Shown here in pieces: positions 28,033-40,273 of a DNA stretch of 64,000 nt; the stretch's first letter is position 1; each line of letters opens with the position of its first letter. This DNA comes from Cunninghamella blakesleeana. Its lineage: Eukaryota > Mucoromycota > Mucoromycetes > Mucorales > Cunninghamellaceae. The notes beneath the pieces were generated by a model. The model saw only the letters and a list, made by a program, of their open reading frames with translations, ran no database searches and was not told the DNA's origin. A program made the translations under genes and the position numbers. The stretch is from NCBI GenBank assembly GCA_017871115.1, contig JAFCIZ010000001.1, positions 4,321,501-4,385,500 on the forward strand, in the 5' to 3' direction.

Positions 28033-28054
28033 TTGAAAAAACATCTCAAGTGGA

Positions 28055-28064
28055 ACTTATAAAG
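28055..28064 (-). promoter_or_regulatory. U6 TATA box
   Basis: CTTTATAAG on the minus strand, about 25-31 bases before the presumed first base of U6, the usual place for the TATA box of a Pol III-transcribed U6 gene. No clear B box was seen on the 3' side, which is now LTR sequence. Confidence 0.65.
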
Positions 28065-28364
28065 TGAAATATAAATTGTTCAAGTCAAATTGTGGGTTGA
28101 ATTTTTTCTAGCGGTATTTTAATTTTCTTTCCCCTTTGCCTTTTACGCCATAATCTATACTTTATATTTATTGAATAATATAGTGATATAATCTGGCTAA
28201 ACCTTCCATATTTATGCAAAACGCAAAAATTGTTTTAATTATATATATATTTCAACTTTTATATTTTATAACTTATTCAATTTTTACTCCTTTGTTATAA
28301 TGGTCTCTACAAACACCTCTCAATCTGGGTTTGAATTCATATTATTCTAGTATAAAAAGGAGCG

Positions 28365-28628
28365 AATTTTTATTTTATTTTTGAAAAATCAGTTGATAAA
28401 AATCAGTTTATACATGATAAAAAATACTTGATTAATAATAAATACTTTTTCTAAAAAGTTCTATTAACTCACCCTTTTAACTAAAGATTATATTTATTTT
28501 ATTCTAATGTTGTTGGTTATTATCTATTATGAATTTATTTTATTTTATTATAATAATCGTTGATCTTTATCCGATATTATATTATATTTTTTCTTTTATT
28601 TATATAGTTGATGATCTTTATCCAATTA
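28365..28628 (+). repeat. Diverged El2-type LTR fragment upstream of U6
   Basis: About 260 bp that line up with the middle of the El2 LTR (about 2704-2960): TTTTATTTTTGAAAAATCAG, CTATTAACTCA, TAATAATCGTTGATCTTTAT and GATCTTTATCCAATTA. It has many differences and lacks the LTR ends, so it is an old remnant of the same family on the other side of U6. It is in the same orientation as El1-El4. Confidence 0.8.
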
Positions 28629-28943
28629 AATAATAAAATAGATCCCTTTTTAATATACCCAGCAAGTAATAAAAGTAAAATGGAACAAAACAAAGTTAGC
28701 TTATTACAGCATTGATTTATATATAAAAGTGGTTTAAGGCAATATATATATAATAAAACAAATAACATATAAAAATATATGTGATAATATACAAATATGA
28801 ATAAATATTTCGGTATGCATATATAAAACCAATTTATTTTTTTATAAAAAAGAAGATATCGTGTATAAATTACAAATAAATATACTAAAAACAGCAATAA
28901 TAAATAATAAAAATTAATATAAAGATTAAAAAAAAGTAAAAAA

Positions 28944-30547
28944 TTACACCAACACAGCAGCTATTAACATAAGAACAAACGTGACAACAAAAGAAGATAT
29001 AGACAAAGCAGAAGAAGCAATAGCAGCATTTGGAGTGTTATTTGGTTGAACAGCGGCAGCAGTATTAGAAGCAGCTGGGCTAGTAGTTGTTGTTGATGTT
29101 GATGTATTACTGGGAGGATTAGGGTTTTGGTCAGTAGGATAAACGAAATTGGATTCCCAGTAAGGTTGTGAAATATTCATACATTGGTTAAAAGGAATAA
29201 CACGGAAAGCTTGCTGAACTTGAGGTAACCATTTTTCAGCCATTGATACGGTAGCGTTATTTAATTCATGTTGTAAAGTAATATGACCATGTTGATTATC
29301 GGTACCATTTTTACGTGCAGCTATCCATCCTTCAAAATAACCATCCACTGTAGCGGGAGGAAGATTACCACCACCAGTTCCTATGATGACGAATATTATT
29401 ATTTATTTATTTATTTTTTAAAAAAAAAAAAGGTATGAATAAATGATAGACTGTTTTAACTAGTTATTTGTATGTATGTATGTATTTTACCTGGCATATT
29501 CCAATCATCACTAAAGATAATAATAAAATTTATAAAAAAAGACATATTTAATTTAATATAATATAATGACATTAATCATGATATATTTTTATTTCTATTT
29601 TTTAATTACGTGTCATAGTCCCAAAGAACGCTCACCATACCCATTTGGCTAGCAATAGCTCTTACACGATCATCAATATCACCATAAGGAGGTCTCCAAC
29701 ATTTAGGAGTGACACCAGTTACTTCTTTAATAGCACGTAAAGTCCAGTATAATTCAGCAATAACTTGTTGATTTGATTGTGTTGTCATAGCAGGATGACT
29801 CCAAGTATGAACACAAAGTGTATGACCATCCGCAAGAGCCCGTTGAGCGGCAAGTGGGGCTTGAATTACATTTGATCCAATATCTATACAGGTAAAAAGA
29901 TAAATAAAAACGAATCCATTAGTATTTTTTTTTTTTGAAGAAAAATAAAATAAAAATAACTTACAGAATAGAGCAGCTTTTTGGTTATTTGATTTGGCTA
30001 AGGCATCGTATAAGTTTGGTTCTGCCCACTCACCACCATCTTCCTTAGTTAATGGACCGTCGTCGAAGGAAATACCAAAGTCACCAACATTAGGACAATA
30101 AGCAATATCAGAAGGAACATTTGTATGTTTGGATTGAGTACAGCCATTATAAGTCCACCAACAATCAGGATCACTACTGTCATACCCACTTGTATTTGGA
30201 GTTCCGTCTTTATTTGCACTATGTACGGTAGAATTAGGAACAAGGCTCCAGTCAATAGATTGATAAACAGCTTGAATTTCTGGAGAATCAGTAGGTGGAG
30301 ATGCCCATACTGTTGGATAACCTTGTAAAGTAATATTAGAGGAAGCAGTAAAAGGGCCAGTTGGAATTTGTGTATTGTCTCCTTTTGGATAGGCTTGAAC
30401 ATTACCAGGAAGAGGTTTGATATTAGCCAACCATGTAGGTGAAGATTGTGGTTTGGGTCCTCCCCCAGTGGTACCTGAAGGTTGAACGGTTGATTGGGCA
30501 AGCACTGTACTTACTAAAAAGGTTAATGAATATATATACTGTTTCAT
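28944..30547 (-). CDS. Chitin deacetylase 1 (secreted, GPI-type)
   Basis: Exons on the minus strand: 30547-29965, 29883-29610, 29510-29491, 29380-28944, giving 437 aa. It converts cell-wall chitin to chitosan, the typical mucoralean wall polymer. It has a signal peptide (MKQYIYSLTFLVSTVLA), then the NodB/polysaccharide deacetylase domain: ISFDDGP (catalytic and metal Asp), HTWSHPAM (metal His pair), WRPPYGDIDD, DYDTDDWNMP and HITLQHE (catalytic His). The C-terminus is Ser/Thr/Asn-rich and ends in a hydrophobic tail suited to GPI anchoring. The 20-base third exon is in the same place in chitin deacetylase 2 (35429-37233). Five acceptable motifs and intact frames argue for an active enzyme. Confidence 0.93.
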
Positions 30548-31934
30548 TCTATATTATATTATTTATTAAAAAATGAAAAGAATAAAGAAGAATAAAAAGA
30601 GAAAGAGGGAAAAAATAAAAAGGATAGTTGAAAAGGGAAAAGAAATATAAAAAAAAAAAAAAAAGGGAAGCTTATTTATTAAAAAAAAATTAAAAAAACG
30701 ATACACTTTTAAGGTATAATATAATAACTTTGTACTCGAATAAAAATATAACCGGGTAAATTATCTAAATAAAGATAATTTATTATTTTTATCATCATTT
30801 TACTGTTACACTGATATATAAGTCATTTTCCAATTATGGTTGTTTTTTTTTTTTTTTTATTAGATTGAAAGTTTATTTAAGCCATTTCGTATCATCCTTT
30901 TTATTTTTGATAATAATAACTGAATCACTCATATTATTATTGGCATATAAAAATAAAAGCAAGTAAATATTTATATTAAAATAACAAAAGTAAAAATAGT
31001 TTTTATTCTAACCAGTTTATATATAACCAATGAATTCATACTATTAAAAATAGAATTGAATAAAAGTGTGATCTTTAAGTTTAGTGTGGCAAAAAAATAA
31101 AATAAAATATAAAAATAATTATTCAAAAGTCCTAAAGTAAACAATATATAATTGATAGGCGTCAAGGGATTGGTGACTCGGTATTATTTAGAATTAATAG
31201 TTTTTCAGTAAAACAAAAACCATTATATTCATGACTTTGATCTCTTAATCTAAATCACCAAAGCCATATTTTATTTTTAGTACTAGTATTTTCCACTTTG
31301 AGAGTAAGACAAATTATCGAGGAAGTACTGGGACCTAAACTTGTTTGAATTCTTTTGTTAGTATATTGGCGTAAGTTAGATCAGCTTTTTTGCAGAAATA
31401 ATGACAGAAATAAAGTACCGTCATCAAGGTAGCCAGGTGAGGTTTTTTTTTTTTAAAAAAATAATAATAATGACGATGATGATAATTAGATAAAGAGAAA
31501 GATTTAAATTAAAAATAAAAATAGGTTATGTGTTTCTATATATTTTGAATGAACGAAGGCAAAATCATAAAAATAATAAAAAAAAAGGAGTAAAAAAAAA
31601 AAAAAAAAACCAATCATTGTGGTTATTTTTTTATTTTTCTCCTTTTTTTTTTAGATATACGCTTAAATAGATATATAATGACACAAGAACGGATGATTAT
31701 TATTTTGATGGCAAAATAATAAATAAGGAAACGGAAATAATAATTATGTATATATGTGAATGTTTATAAAAATCTAAAATAAATCAACAATGCAAAAACA
31801 AAAAACAAAAAACAAAAAAAAACATATCAACATCAAAAAGAAAGAAAAAGAAGAAGAATAAAAAAAGAGAGAAGGGGTATAAAACTAAACTAAAAAGATA
31901 TTTAAAAAAGAGTATGTATGTATATGTATCTACT
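30548..31934. other. Intergenic, no gene seen
   Basis: A+T-rich sequence with many homopolymer runs between two minus-strand genes. A slightly less biased patch at about 31140-31440 has no ORF or RNA fold that I can defend. It should contain the promoter of chitin deacetylase 1 and the 3' UTR of the HMG-box gene. Confidence 0.5.
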
Positions 31935-33337
31935 TTAAGCTAATCGAAATTTTTTACATGAATCAGCAGCGGCAGCAGCATCTTGATCATTGTTAGATTG
32001 ATAGGTTAAAACAACAGATTTTGGTAAGGCACGTTTTGGACGGTATCGATAATCAGGAAAGGCTTCTTGATGGGCCAATTTTTCTTGTTCAGCCATAATA
32101 TGCCATGGTTTCTTTTGTTTACTTGTAAGTCGGGCCCAATATTCCGATGCACGCCTACATATAATGGTAAATAAATAATAATAAAATAAATAATAAACAA
32201 TCAATATCGATTATGTTTATATATATCTATATATCCCTTATACATCGATTATTCTTTCTCTCCCTTTTTTATTATTATTATTATTTATTATTTATTATAT
32301 TTGTATTTAAATATATATAACATCATCATTATTATGCCACTCTCTATTCTTTTCCCTCTTTTGTCTCTCTGACTTTATTCTTTTCTACCCCCTTAAAAAA
32401 AAGATTCATGTTTTTAATCATCCATAAATAAATTATCAACTTACTTTGAAATTTCTTCTGCACGAATGGTAGGATCTTTTGCCTTTAATGATTGGCCAAA
32501 ATAACATCGAAACTAATAAAATCAATCATCAAATAAAAATGTTTTAATTAAAATAAAAATAATCATTCGATATTATTTATTTATTTATTTTAAAATTAAT
32601 AAACTTACATGGATCCAGGCATTACGTGGACGTTTAATATGAGAATTCTTTGTAACAAATTCATGTTGTTGTTCAATGGTAGTTGGAGAAGGAGAGGCCC
32701 AAAAAGTTAAAAGAGAAGAAGAAGGAGGAGAAGGAGATGCAATGGGTGACGATGAATGATTTATATTTTCATGTTTATTGGATAGAGTAGGAGGGGGAGT
32801 ATTTAATACTGAGGGTGTTAAAGGTGATGATGAAGGTGATGGTTTTATTATAGATACAGATGATGATTTCTCATTATTATTTTGTTGTGAACTATGCAAA
32901 GAAGGTAAAGGAAGGATATTTCTATAACGTTGTTGTTGGAGAGTAGTAGGAGTAGAAGGGGAATAATAATCTTGATCTTGGAAAGAGTCTAAAGATCGAT
33001 CATCTTCTGAACTTCCTGATGAGGCAATGGAAGATAAAGAAGATAAAGAAAGTCTATGAGGACGTGATTGTCGAATAGTATCTAAAGTTGTTTGTGGTTG
33101 CGGTTCCAAAAAAGCAGGAGGTGTTATTGCTTGTGTTGTATTCTTATCGCGTGGCAAAGATGATTTTTCTTGACTGGTTACTTTTTTAATAATAATAATA
33201 ATAAAAAGTAAGTTTTCTTTTTCTTTTTCTTCTTATCGTTATTCAAACTTACAAAGCTTATCATCTAAAGGTGGTAATATCAGTTTTGTTGAAGGATGAA
33301 AGTCATGAGAAAAAAGTAAATTATGTACAGAATGCAT
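31935..33337 (-). CDS. HMG-box (MATA/SOX-type) DNA-binding protein
   Basis: Exons on the minus strand: 33337-33253, 33180-32609, 32512-32445, 32154-31935, total 314 aa. The N-terminal two-thirds is Ser/Pro-rich and disordered. The HMG box spans about residues 210-280 (HIKRPRNAWIHF, then EEISKRASEYWARL, QKKPWHIMAEQEK and YRYRPKR) and is interrupted by two introns. Such proteins bind and bend DNA as transcription regulators. The start is the first in-frame Met (MHSVHN) after a long AT microsatellite. The flanking genes are chitin deacetylases, not the TptA/RnhA pair that usually borders the Mucorales sex locus, so I do not call it sexM/sexP. Confidence 0.87.
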
Positions 33338-33403
33338 ATTTATGAAGAAAAGAAGAGAAAGAAAGAAAGAAAGAAAAAAAAAAAAATGAAAATGGTATAT
33401 AAC

Positions 33404-33434
<31 letters not shown>

Positions 33435-35428
33435 ATATATATAAAATGGAATGATATTATGTAATGTATGTATAAATGTATAATATATATATATAAATAA
33501 ATATATATATATATATATATATATAAAATAATAAATATAAATAAAAATATGAGAGAAGAAAGAAAGAGAGAAAAAGAGAAAAAGAGAGAGAAAAAGAAAT
33601 ATATAAAATTAAAAAAGACAATGAAGTAGCTGTGTTTTAAAAATTCAACTTTCATGGTTAAAATATATAAGTCAGGTAGGATTCCCCTTCTTTTTTTACT
33701 CTTGTTTTTTACTCACTCTCACTCTCACTCTCCTTAAAAAAGGTTTTTTTTTGTTTTCCCCTTTCGAAAAAAAGCAATATTTTCATTGAAATACTACTTC
33801 TTTTTGTTTTGTATTACTCCTTTTCATTATTTTATTTATTTATTACTATAAATTGACAATCTGTCCATTCTATTAATGATTTATTTATAATAAATATCAT
33901 TATCTTTTATATAATAATAACAATAACAATAATTGTCATTATTATTATAATTATTATTTTATTATAATGAATCATTATTATAACCATTATCAATATTGTA
34001 AATATTATCTCGACAAAAATAAAATAAAATCATGGTGTTTTTTCTGTTATTTTCTGTTTTTTTTTTTTTTTTTTTTTACAGATACTTTTTTATAAAAATG
34101 TTCAAAACCAAGATATGTCATGATAAATAATGATCTTTTGATTTTGCCACTTTTCTTTCTTTCTTTTATGATCAAGTCCCCTTTTATTTCCCTTTTCTTG
34201 TTTTCTCTCTCTTACTCTCCCCTTATATAATCAACTCCTTAATAAATAAATAAATGCTTTTTATATATAAAAAATGCTCCTTATGTCAATAATAATAATA
34301 ATAATAAATTTAACGTGTTTGATGATAGAAACATATATTAAAATATTTTTTTTTTTTTTTTTTTTTACATAATGAACTTTGCTCTCTCCTTCTTTTTATG
34401 ATGATTATGATGATCATTATTATTATTATTATTAGGATTATTAGGATTATTTCTATTATTATGTTTCTTATTTTTATAAAAAGAAATACATACTTTTTTT
34501 TTTTTTACCGTTGAATGATCCGAGAGCATTTACACTCCTAAAGTTCATAATGGTTAAAAATAATTCCTATTAGACAATGAAGGTACATGTTGGATTCTTT
34601 TAGAATAGAAACACATGTAGTTTTTATTGTTTTTCATGGATAGTATGGTTAGATTAAAACCCAGAATTAACTATATTTGGGGAAAATATTTTATCATCTT
34701 TCTCTACCTAGAAAAAAAATATATAAAAGCTATTTATAATTATATATCATCAATAATAGAATTATAATAATAATAAATAATAATAAATAGATATCCACAT
34801 ATCTTGGACAAAAAAAAAAAAAGTCTCTCGACAATCTGATTACCTATGCATCTTTCTTTCTCTTGGTTCAGTCATCTTTTTTTTTTTCTTTTAAATAATA
34901 TCATCAGTGAGAAAAATTATTCCTTATTTTTTTTTCTTTTTTACTGAGTACATAAAGACAGAAAATAAATAAATAAATAATACTTTTTTAGAAATAAATT
35001 CAACTTTTAAATAATCTAAAAAAAGTATCATTATCAATATTGAAAAACAGAAGCATATAAAATTCAAGAAACGAAATTAAAAAAAATAAAAAAAAATAAA
35101 TTATAGACACTTTAAAAATTATTCAATGGCATTGTTATCAATAAAAGACTCTTTTATTATTGATAAAAAATAAAATCATTGTATCAATTTTATAATAAAT
35201 AATTGTTATCACTTGTTTATTTTATTATTTTCATCATTCATAAGTTTAAGAACTCTTATTAAATTTAAACTTTTTGTGTACCTTGAGTTTTTTTTTTTTT
35301 GCCATTAAAACTACGCAGAAAAAGTAAAAATAATTCATTATAAAAAGGTATAAAAAAATGGAATAATATCCATATTTCTTTTTTCTTTTTTATTTATTAA
35401 AAATCTATTTTTTATTTTATTTTATAGA
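33338..35428. other. Long intergenic region, divergent promoters
   Basis: About 2.1 kb of AT-rich, low-complexity DNA (TA repeats at 33400-33535, T-tracts at about 34058 and 34349) between the divergent HMG-box and chitin deacetylase 2 genes. It must hold both promoters. No gene or RNA is recognised. Confidence 0.5.
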
Positions 35429-37233
35429 ATGACATTAATAAAACAAGCTAGTATTGTTCTTTTTACCATTGGTGCCTTTGTTTCAAGTGAACCTACTGCC
35501 ACTACCACTACCACTACCACTAGTAGTAGTAGTAGTAATAATAATTATTTACCTCAACAATCCCCTGCATGGCTACCCAAGTTCACTACCCCTTCCAATG
35601 TAAACAATGGTTATACTTCTACCAATTCCATTAATACCGACGCTACTTTAGACAAAACCACTTTAAATTTAAATAGTTATCCTGAACCTTGGTCTGCTGC
35701 TACCGTCAACCATCCTGAAGTGAAGGCTGTCATCGATGCTCTTGATTGGTCCAAAGTGCCTAATATTAAGCCTAGTAAAGCCGATAAAAATGGAAATGTT
35801 GTCTTTGATGGCTATGATGATGCAAAAGATCCTAATTGTTGGTGGTCTGATACTAATTGTGTTAAACCCAAGGTTGACTATATCCCTGAAGATATTTATT
35901 ATTGCCCTAATGCCGGTGACTTTGGCTTGAATTATGATGACGGTCCTTATAAGTAATAGAAAAAAAAAAAAAAAAAAAAAACACTAACATTACCTAGTAG
36001 ATAGTTCAATTCTAATTTATTTTATTTAAATTCTTTTTTCTTTTAGCCCTTCACCAGATGATAAAGAATTGAATGCTTACTCTGAACCATACTTGTAAAA
36101 TTTTTTACTTATTTATTTGTTTATTAAATAATAATAATAATAATAATAATAATACGCATATGTATTTTGACCTTATATTATTTATTTCCTTTTTTTTTTT
36201 TAAAAAAAAAATAGATACAACTTTTTAGCTAAAAATAACAACCAAAAGGCATCCTTGTTCTATATTGGTAGTAATGTAGTCACTTATCCTTCTGCAGCCG
36301 TCCGCGCTTTAAATGGCGGTCATATTTTATGTGTTCATACTTGGAGTCATCCTGCTATGACAAGTCAAACCAATCAACAAGTAGTTGCTGAATTATATTG
36401 GACCTTACGTGCCATTAAAGAAGCTACTGGCGTCACTCCTAAATGTTGGAGACCTCCATTTGGTGACGTTGATGATCGTGTTAGAGCTATTGCTTGGCAA
36501 ATGGGTATGAGAACCTACCTTTGGGACCAAGACAGGTAACCTTTTTTTTTAAAAAAATAAAGAAATAAAGAAATAGAATATAATAGAAATAATATATTAT
36601 TTATTTACTTTTTTTTTTTTTTTTTTTTTTACTATATCCTATTTTTATACTTAGTAATGACTGGAATATGCCTGGTAATAAATAAATAAATAATTGTTAC
36701 AAGTATATAGTTAATCCATTATATTAACCATTTCTCTCTCTCTTTTTTATATAATAATAATAGGTGATGGTGGAGGTGACTTGCCTTGGGATACTGTCAA
36801 TGGCTATTTTGAAGGTTGGGTAGATGCACGTAAAAATGGATCTGATAATCAACATGGCCATATTACTTTAGAACATGAATTAAATAATGCTACTGTTAAA
36901 ATGACTGAAAAATGGTTGCCAACTTTACAAAAAACTTTTAATGTCAAGTCTATTCATGAATGTATGGGAATTACTGAGCCATATTGGGAACAGCAATGGG
37001 TAATCGGTGCTTCTACTAATTCTTCTTCTTCATCTAATACTTCTGCTACCATATCATCATCTTTACCTTCTTCTACTCCAGTATCTTCTCCTTCTTCTTC
37101 TAATAAGGATCAATCTGATTCTTCTTCACAATCGGCCAAGGATAATGCTTCTACTAGCAATGGAAATGGTTTAGCTGTATCAAAAATCGCTGGGTTAGTT
37201 CTTTCTGTATCTGTCATTTTATCACAACTTTAA
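35429..37233 (+). CDS. Chitin deacetylase 2 (secreted, GPI-type)
   Basis: Exons 35429-35952, 36047-36094, 36215-36535, 36655-36674, 36764-37233, total 460 aa. Same family and domain order as chitin deacetylase 1: signal peptide, Thr/Ser/Asn-rich linker, LNYDDGP in place of the usual TFDDGP, HTWSHPAM, WRPPFGDVDD, DQDSNDWNMP and HITLEHE, then a long Ser-rich stretch and a hydrophobic GPI-type tail. It keeps the 20-base exon coding NDWNMP. It lacks the intron of gene 1 before IGSNV but has two others further upstream. The pair arose by duplication and diverged; both should work on nascent wall chitin. Confidence 0.93.
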
Positions 37234-37428
37234 ATAATATAATTATCACACCATCTTTTTTTATGTATCTTTTTAATAATAATTGTATGATTTTTTTTCA
37301 ATAAGGATAACTTATATTGTATAAAATAAAATCTGTTCCATTTAGAATAAGTTGATATAATGTAATTTTTTTACTGTATAATTATAGAATAATAAAAATA
37401 CTAAAAAGACAGAAAGTTAAATATGATC

Positions 37429-37465
<37 letters not shown>

Positions 37466-37977
37466 ATCATATAGTTTTAAAATAATATACTATGCTTCCA
37501 TAGCACCTTTATAATTATAATAACTACTTTTGACTTGACTCGTTTTATCACTGTTTTAAGATATTTTCATTTAAAAATCATTCCGAGTATATAATATTCA
37601 AAAAGAAAGTAAGAAAATTAGAATAAATATATGAGAATAATCGTAGCAATATGCATAAATTTAAAAAATAGAAATCATTTTAAAGGAAAAAAAAAAAAAA
37701 AACTTTATTCAATAATATAAAAGTACCTTTTGACAAGCTGAGATAACTTGTTTTTTCTTTAAAAAAAAGAAAAATAACATTATGCTCTATATAAACTTTT
37801 TATTTTTATTAATTAAAAGGAAAATAAAAAAAAAGGAAAAAAAAGCACATCGAAAGTAGAATTTTTAACTTTTTTTTTATTCTTGGCGATACTATTTAAT
37901 ATTCCTAACGGTGGTAGTAGAATATGTCACTTGGTAACTATTTAGATGCTGTTATTATTGGTCACTTTATTAAAATA

Positions 37978-38015
<38 letters not shown>

Positions 38016-38388
38016 TTTTCTATTAAATCAATTTGAATATACATGTTTTTTATTTATTTATTTGTTTAATAAAAGAAATTTACACTCTAATTTGATTAAA
38101 TGGTTTATTTATATTAAAGAGTTATTATTTCTTATATTACAAAACTGTAAAAGTTTCACCTTATAATAATAATAATATCCTCTTTTTTAACGAATTCACA
38201 ATTAATCTGGACTTTGGGATTTTAAAAAATCGGTTTTTATTAATAATTATTCATGCAAACAACTTCTAATAGACAAATAATAAAATTAACAACATTTGAA
38301 TTTAATTTTACTACATATTTATTTTTTAAAATAAAATAAAATGATATAACATTTATAGGTATTTTTTTTTTTTTAAATAAAGATAGAA
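37234..38388. other. Intergenic, no gene seen
   Basis: AT-rich DNA with a (TA)n microsatellite (37433-37462). It includes the 3' end of chitin deacetylase 2 and the 3' flank of the small cysteine-rich gene. An 80-codon ORF at 37924 is low complexity and not supported. Confidence 0.5.
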
Positions 38389-38656
38389 CTATTCTAATAT
38401 TTCGCAAGTTCCATAGACATTATCACTATTGTTGTATCGACAATAGGTTCCTTTTGCACAAGGTAAATTTTGACTACAATCTATTGATCGAGGAAATATA
38501 TATATATATAAATATATAATTTCATATAAATATCTATTCTGATTTTATTTACTTACATTCATGAGCATGAACAGGTTTATCTGCATATTGAACACAAGAT
38601 ATAAAGGATATCATCAGAGCAGAAAACAAGCAAACATATGTGATCATTGACTTCAT
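38389..38656 (-). CDS. Small secreted cysteine-rich protein (63 aa)
   Basis: Two exons on the minus strand: 38656-38557 and 38480-38389. The first codes a signal peptide (MKSMITYVCLFSALM..., cleavage likely after QYA). The second codes the cysteine part with spacing C-x5-C-x5-C-x11-C, ending at TAG. The mature peptide would be under 45 aa with two possible disulphides. GTAAGT donor, AATAG acceptor and frame all agree. Small secreted proteins of this build serve fungi as effectors, wall or surface proteins; nothing in the sequence shows which. It sits tail-side of COG1 on the same strand and is shorter than a usual ORF cutoff. Confidence 0.68.
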
Positions 38657-38876
38657 TATATAGATGTAAATGTATATTTATTTATTAATATAATAAATTA
38701 AATTAAAAGAAGGTAAAAAAGGTGAAATTATATTAAATGATATACATATATATATTAATTTTTTTTCTTAAAAAAAATAAATAAGTTGTATATAAATAAA
38801 AAAAATCTAAAAAATTCAAAATACGTCTAAAAAATTCCCTTTTTTTTTTTTTCCATTTTTCAGTATTATAAGAAAA

Positions 38877-40228
38877 TTATCGAGATCTAATGCTAGTACC
38901 ATGACCAATGGGCAATAAAGTAAATCGTTGTGCTTGTGGTGCAAGAGGTAATACATTATATTGCTGTTGTCCATGTTGATTACCGATCATTGCTTTTCTT
39001 GCTCTAAAATGAATATTATTTTTAAAAAAAAACAAGCCAAAAAACAAATGATTTTATTCAATATATATATCTATATATCTATATCTATATCAATATATAT
39101 CTCTATATATTGGTATCTATATATCTATATATATATGTTTGTATTTTTCTTATCATTTTCGCTCTTTTTCTTATTATTAATATTATTGATATTCTTACCT
39201 TTCAAAAGTTTCGTTATTTGTTCTTAAAAGTATACCTAATAATAATGTTTGTTTAAGATAGAATCTTTCTACATTGCTATCATAGTACGTTTCAAATACA
39301 GCCCAATTAATTGGATCAACCTAAAAATATTAATAAAAAAACAAAAATAAAAAATAGATACCGTACATTAATATATTACCCGTGACAAATACCAAATATG
39401 CGATAATATGCGATAATATGCTATTATTAATATAAATGTTATTATTTATTACCTTATCTTTTAACGGTTGTAAAAATGATAAGATAGAAATAGAATGCTT
39501 ATGATCTTGTAAAACACGAACAATAAAACTTATATCGAATAGCAACTGTAAAGCTCCTTTTTCAGTAATAGACACCAAAGTATCATTATTGCCATCTGTT
39601 GTTGAAATAAAGGAATTAAAAGTTTCTATCAAATGTTCATATAATTGTTGGCAAAGCTTTTGTAATATAGCCTAAAAAATAAAATATAAAAAATAGGTAT
39701 GTATATATATATTAGGAATGCCATGTGAGTTTGTATTACAGTACCCTTTTTTTATATGTTTTTTGACAACACGTTACTAATTACCATATCAAGTCTAGTA
39801 CACTGAATTCTTTGGATTTCTTTACATATACCAAATATGACGTTTTCTATCCCATTAGATGCTATAGTTGGTAATACAATGTCATTGTTTTCCTCATTAC
39901 TAATATCTATAAATAAAAGGAAAAGACGAAAGAAACAAAAGAAAATTTGATGGATTAAACTTTCTGTATAGAATATTATAAATAACTTTTTTTTTAATTT
40001 TTTAATTTTTTGACTTACTTTCCCATGCCAAGATATAAGGGCATTGATCGTTCCATTTTGTTGACTTTAATACATTAGATAATTGTTGTACAAAATTTTT
40101 ACAAACTTGTTCAATCCATCCGTTATGTGATTCTTGATAGATAGTATAAAGTTTTTCTTGTAATTGAGCATAGGTGGCATCTAATAAAAATATCATATAT
40201 TGTTATTATTACAATTATTAAACTATTC

Positions 40229-40273
<45 letters not shown>

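Noticed and set aside
28577..28897. Minus-strand 106-aa ORF between U6 and chitin deacetylase 1
   Set aside because: Low-complexity Tyr/Ile/Leu-rich translation of AT-rich DNA that partly overlaps an LTR remnant; no motif.
31935..33337. Sex-locus gene sexM/sexP
   Set aside because: The HMG box fits loosely, but the neighbours are chitin deacetylases and COG1, not TptA and RnhA.
33239..33655. 138-aa minus-strand ORF extending the HMG gene upstream
   Set aside because: The upstream part is translated TA/GA microsatellite; only the last 28 codons from MHSVHN join properly to exon 2.
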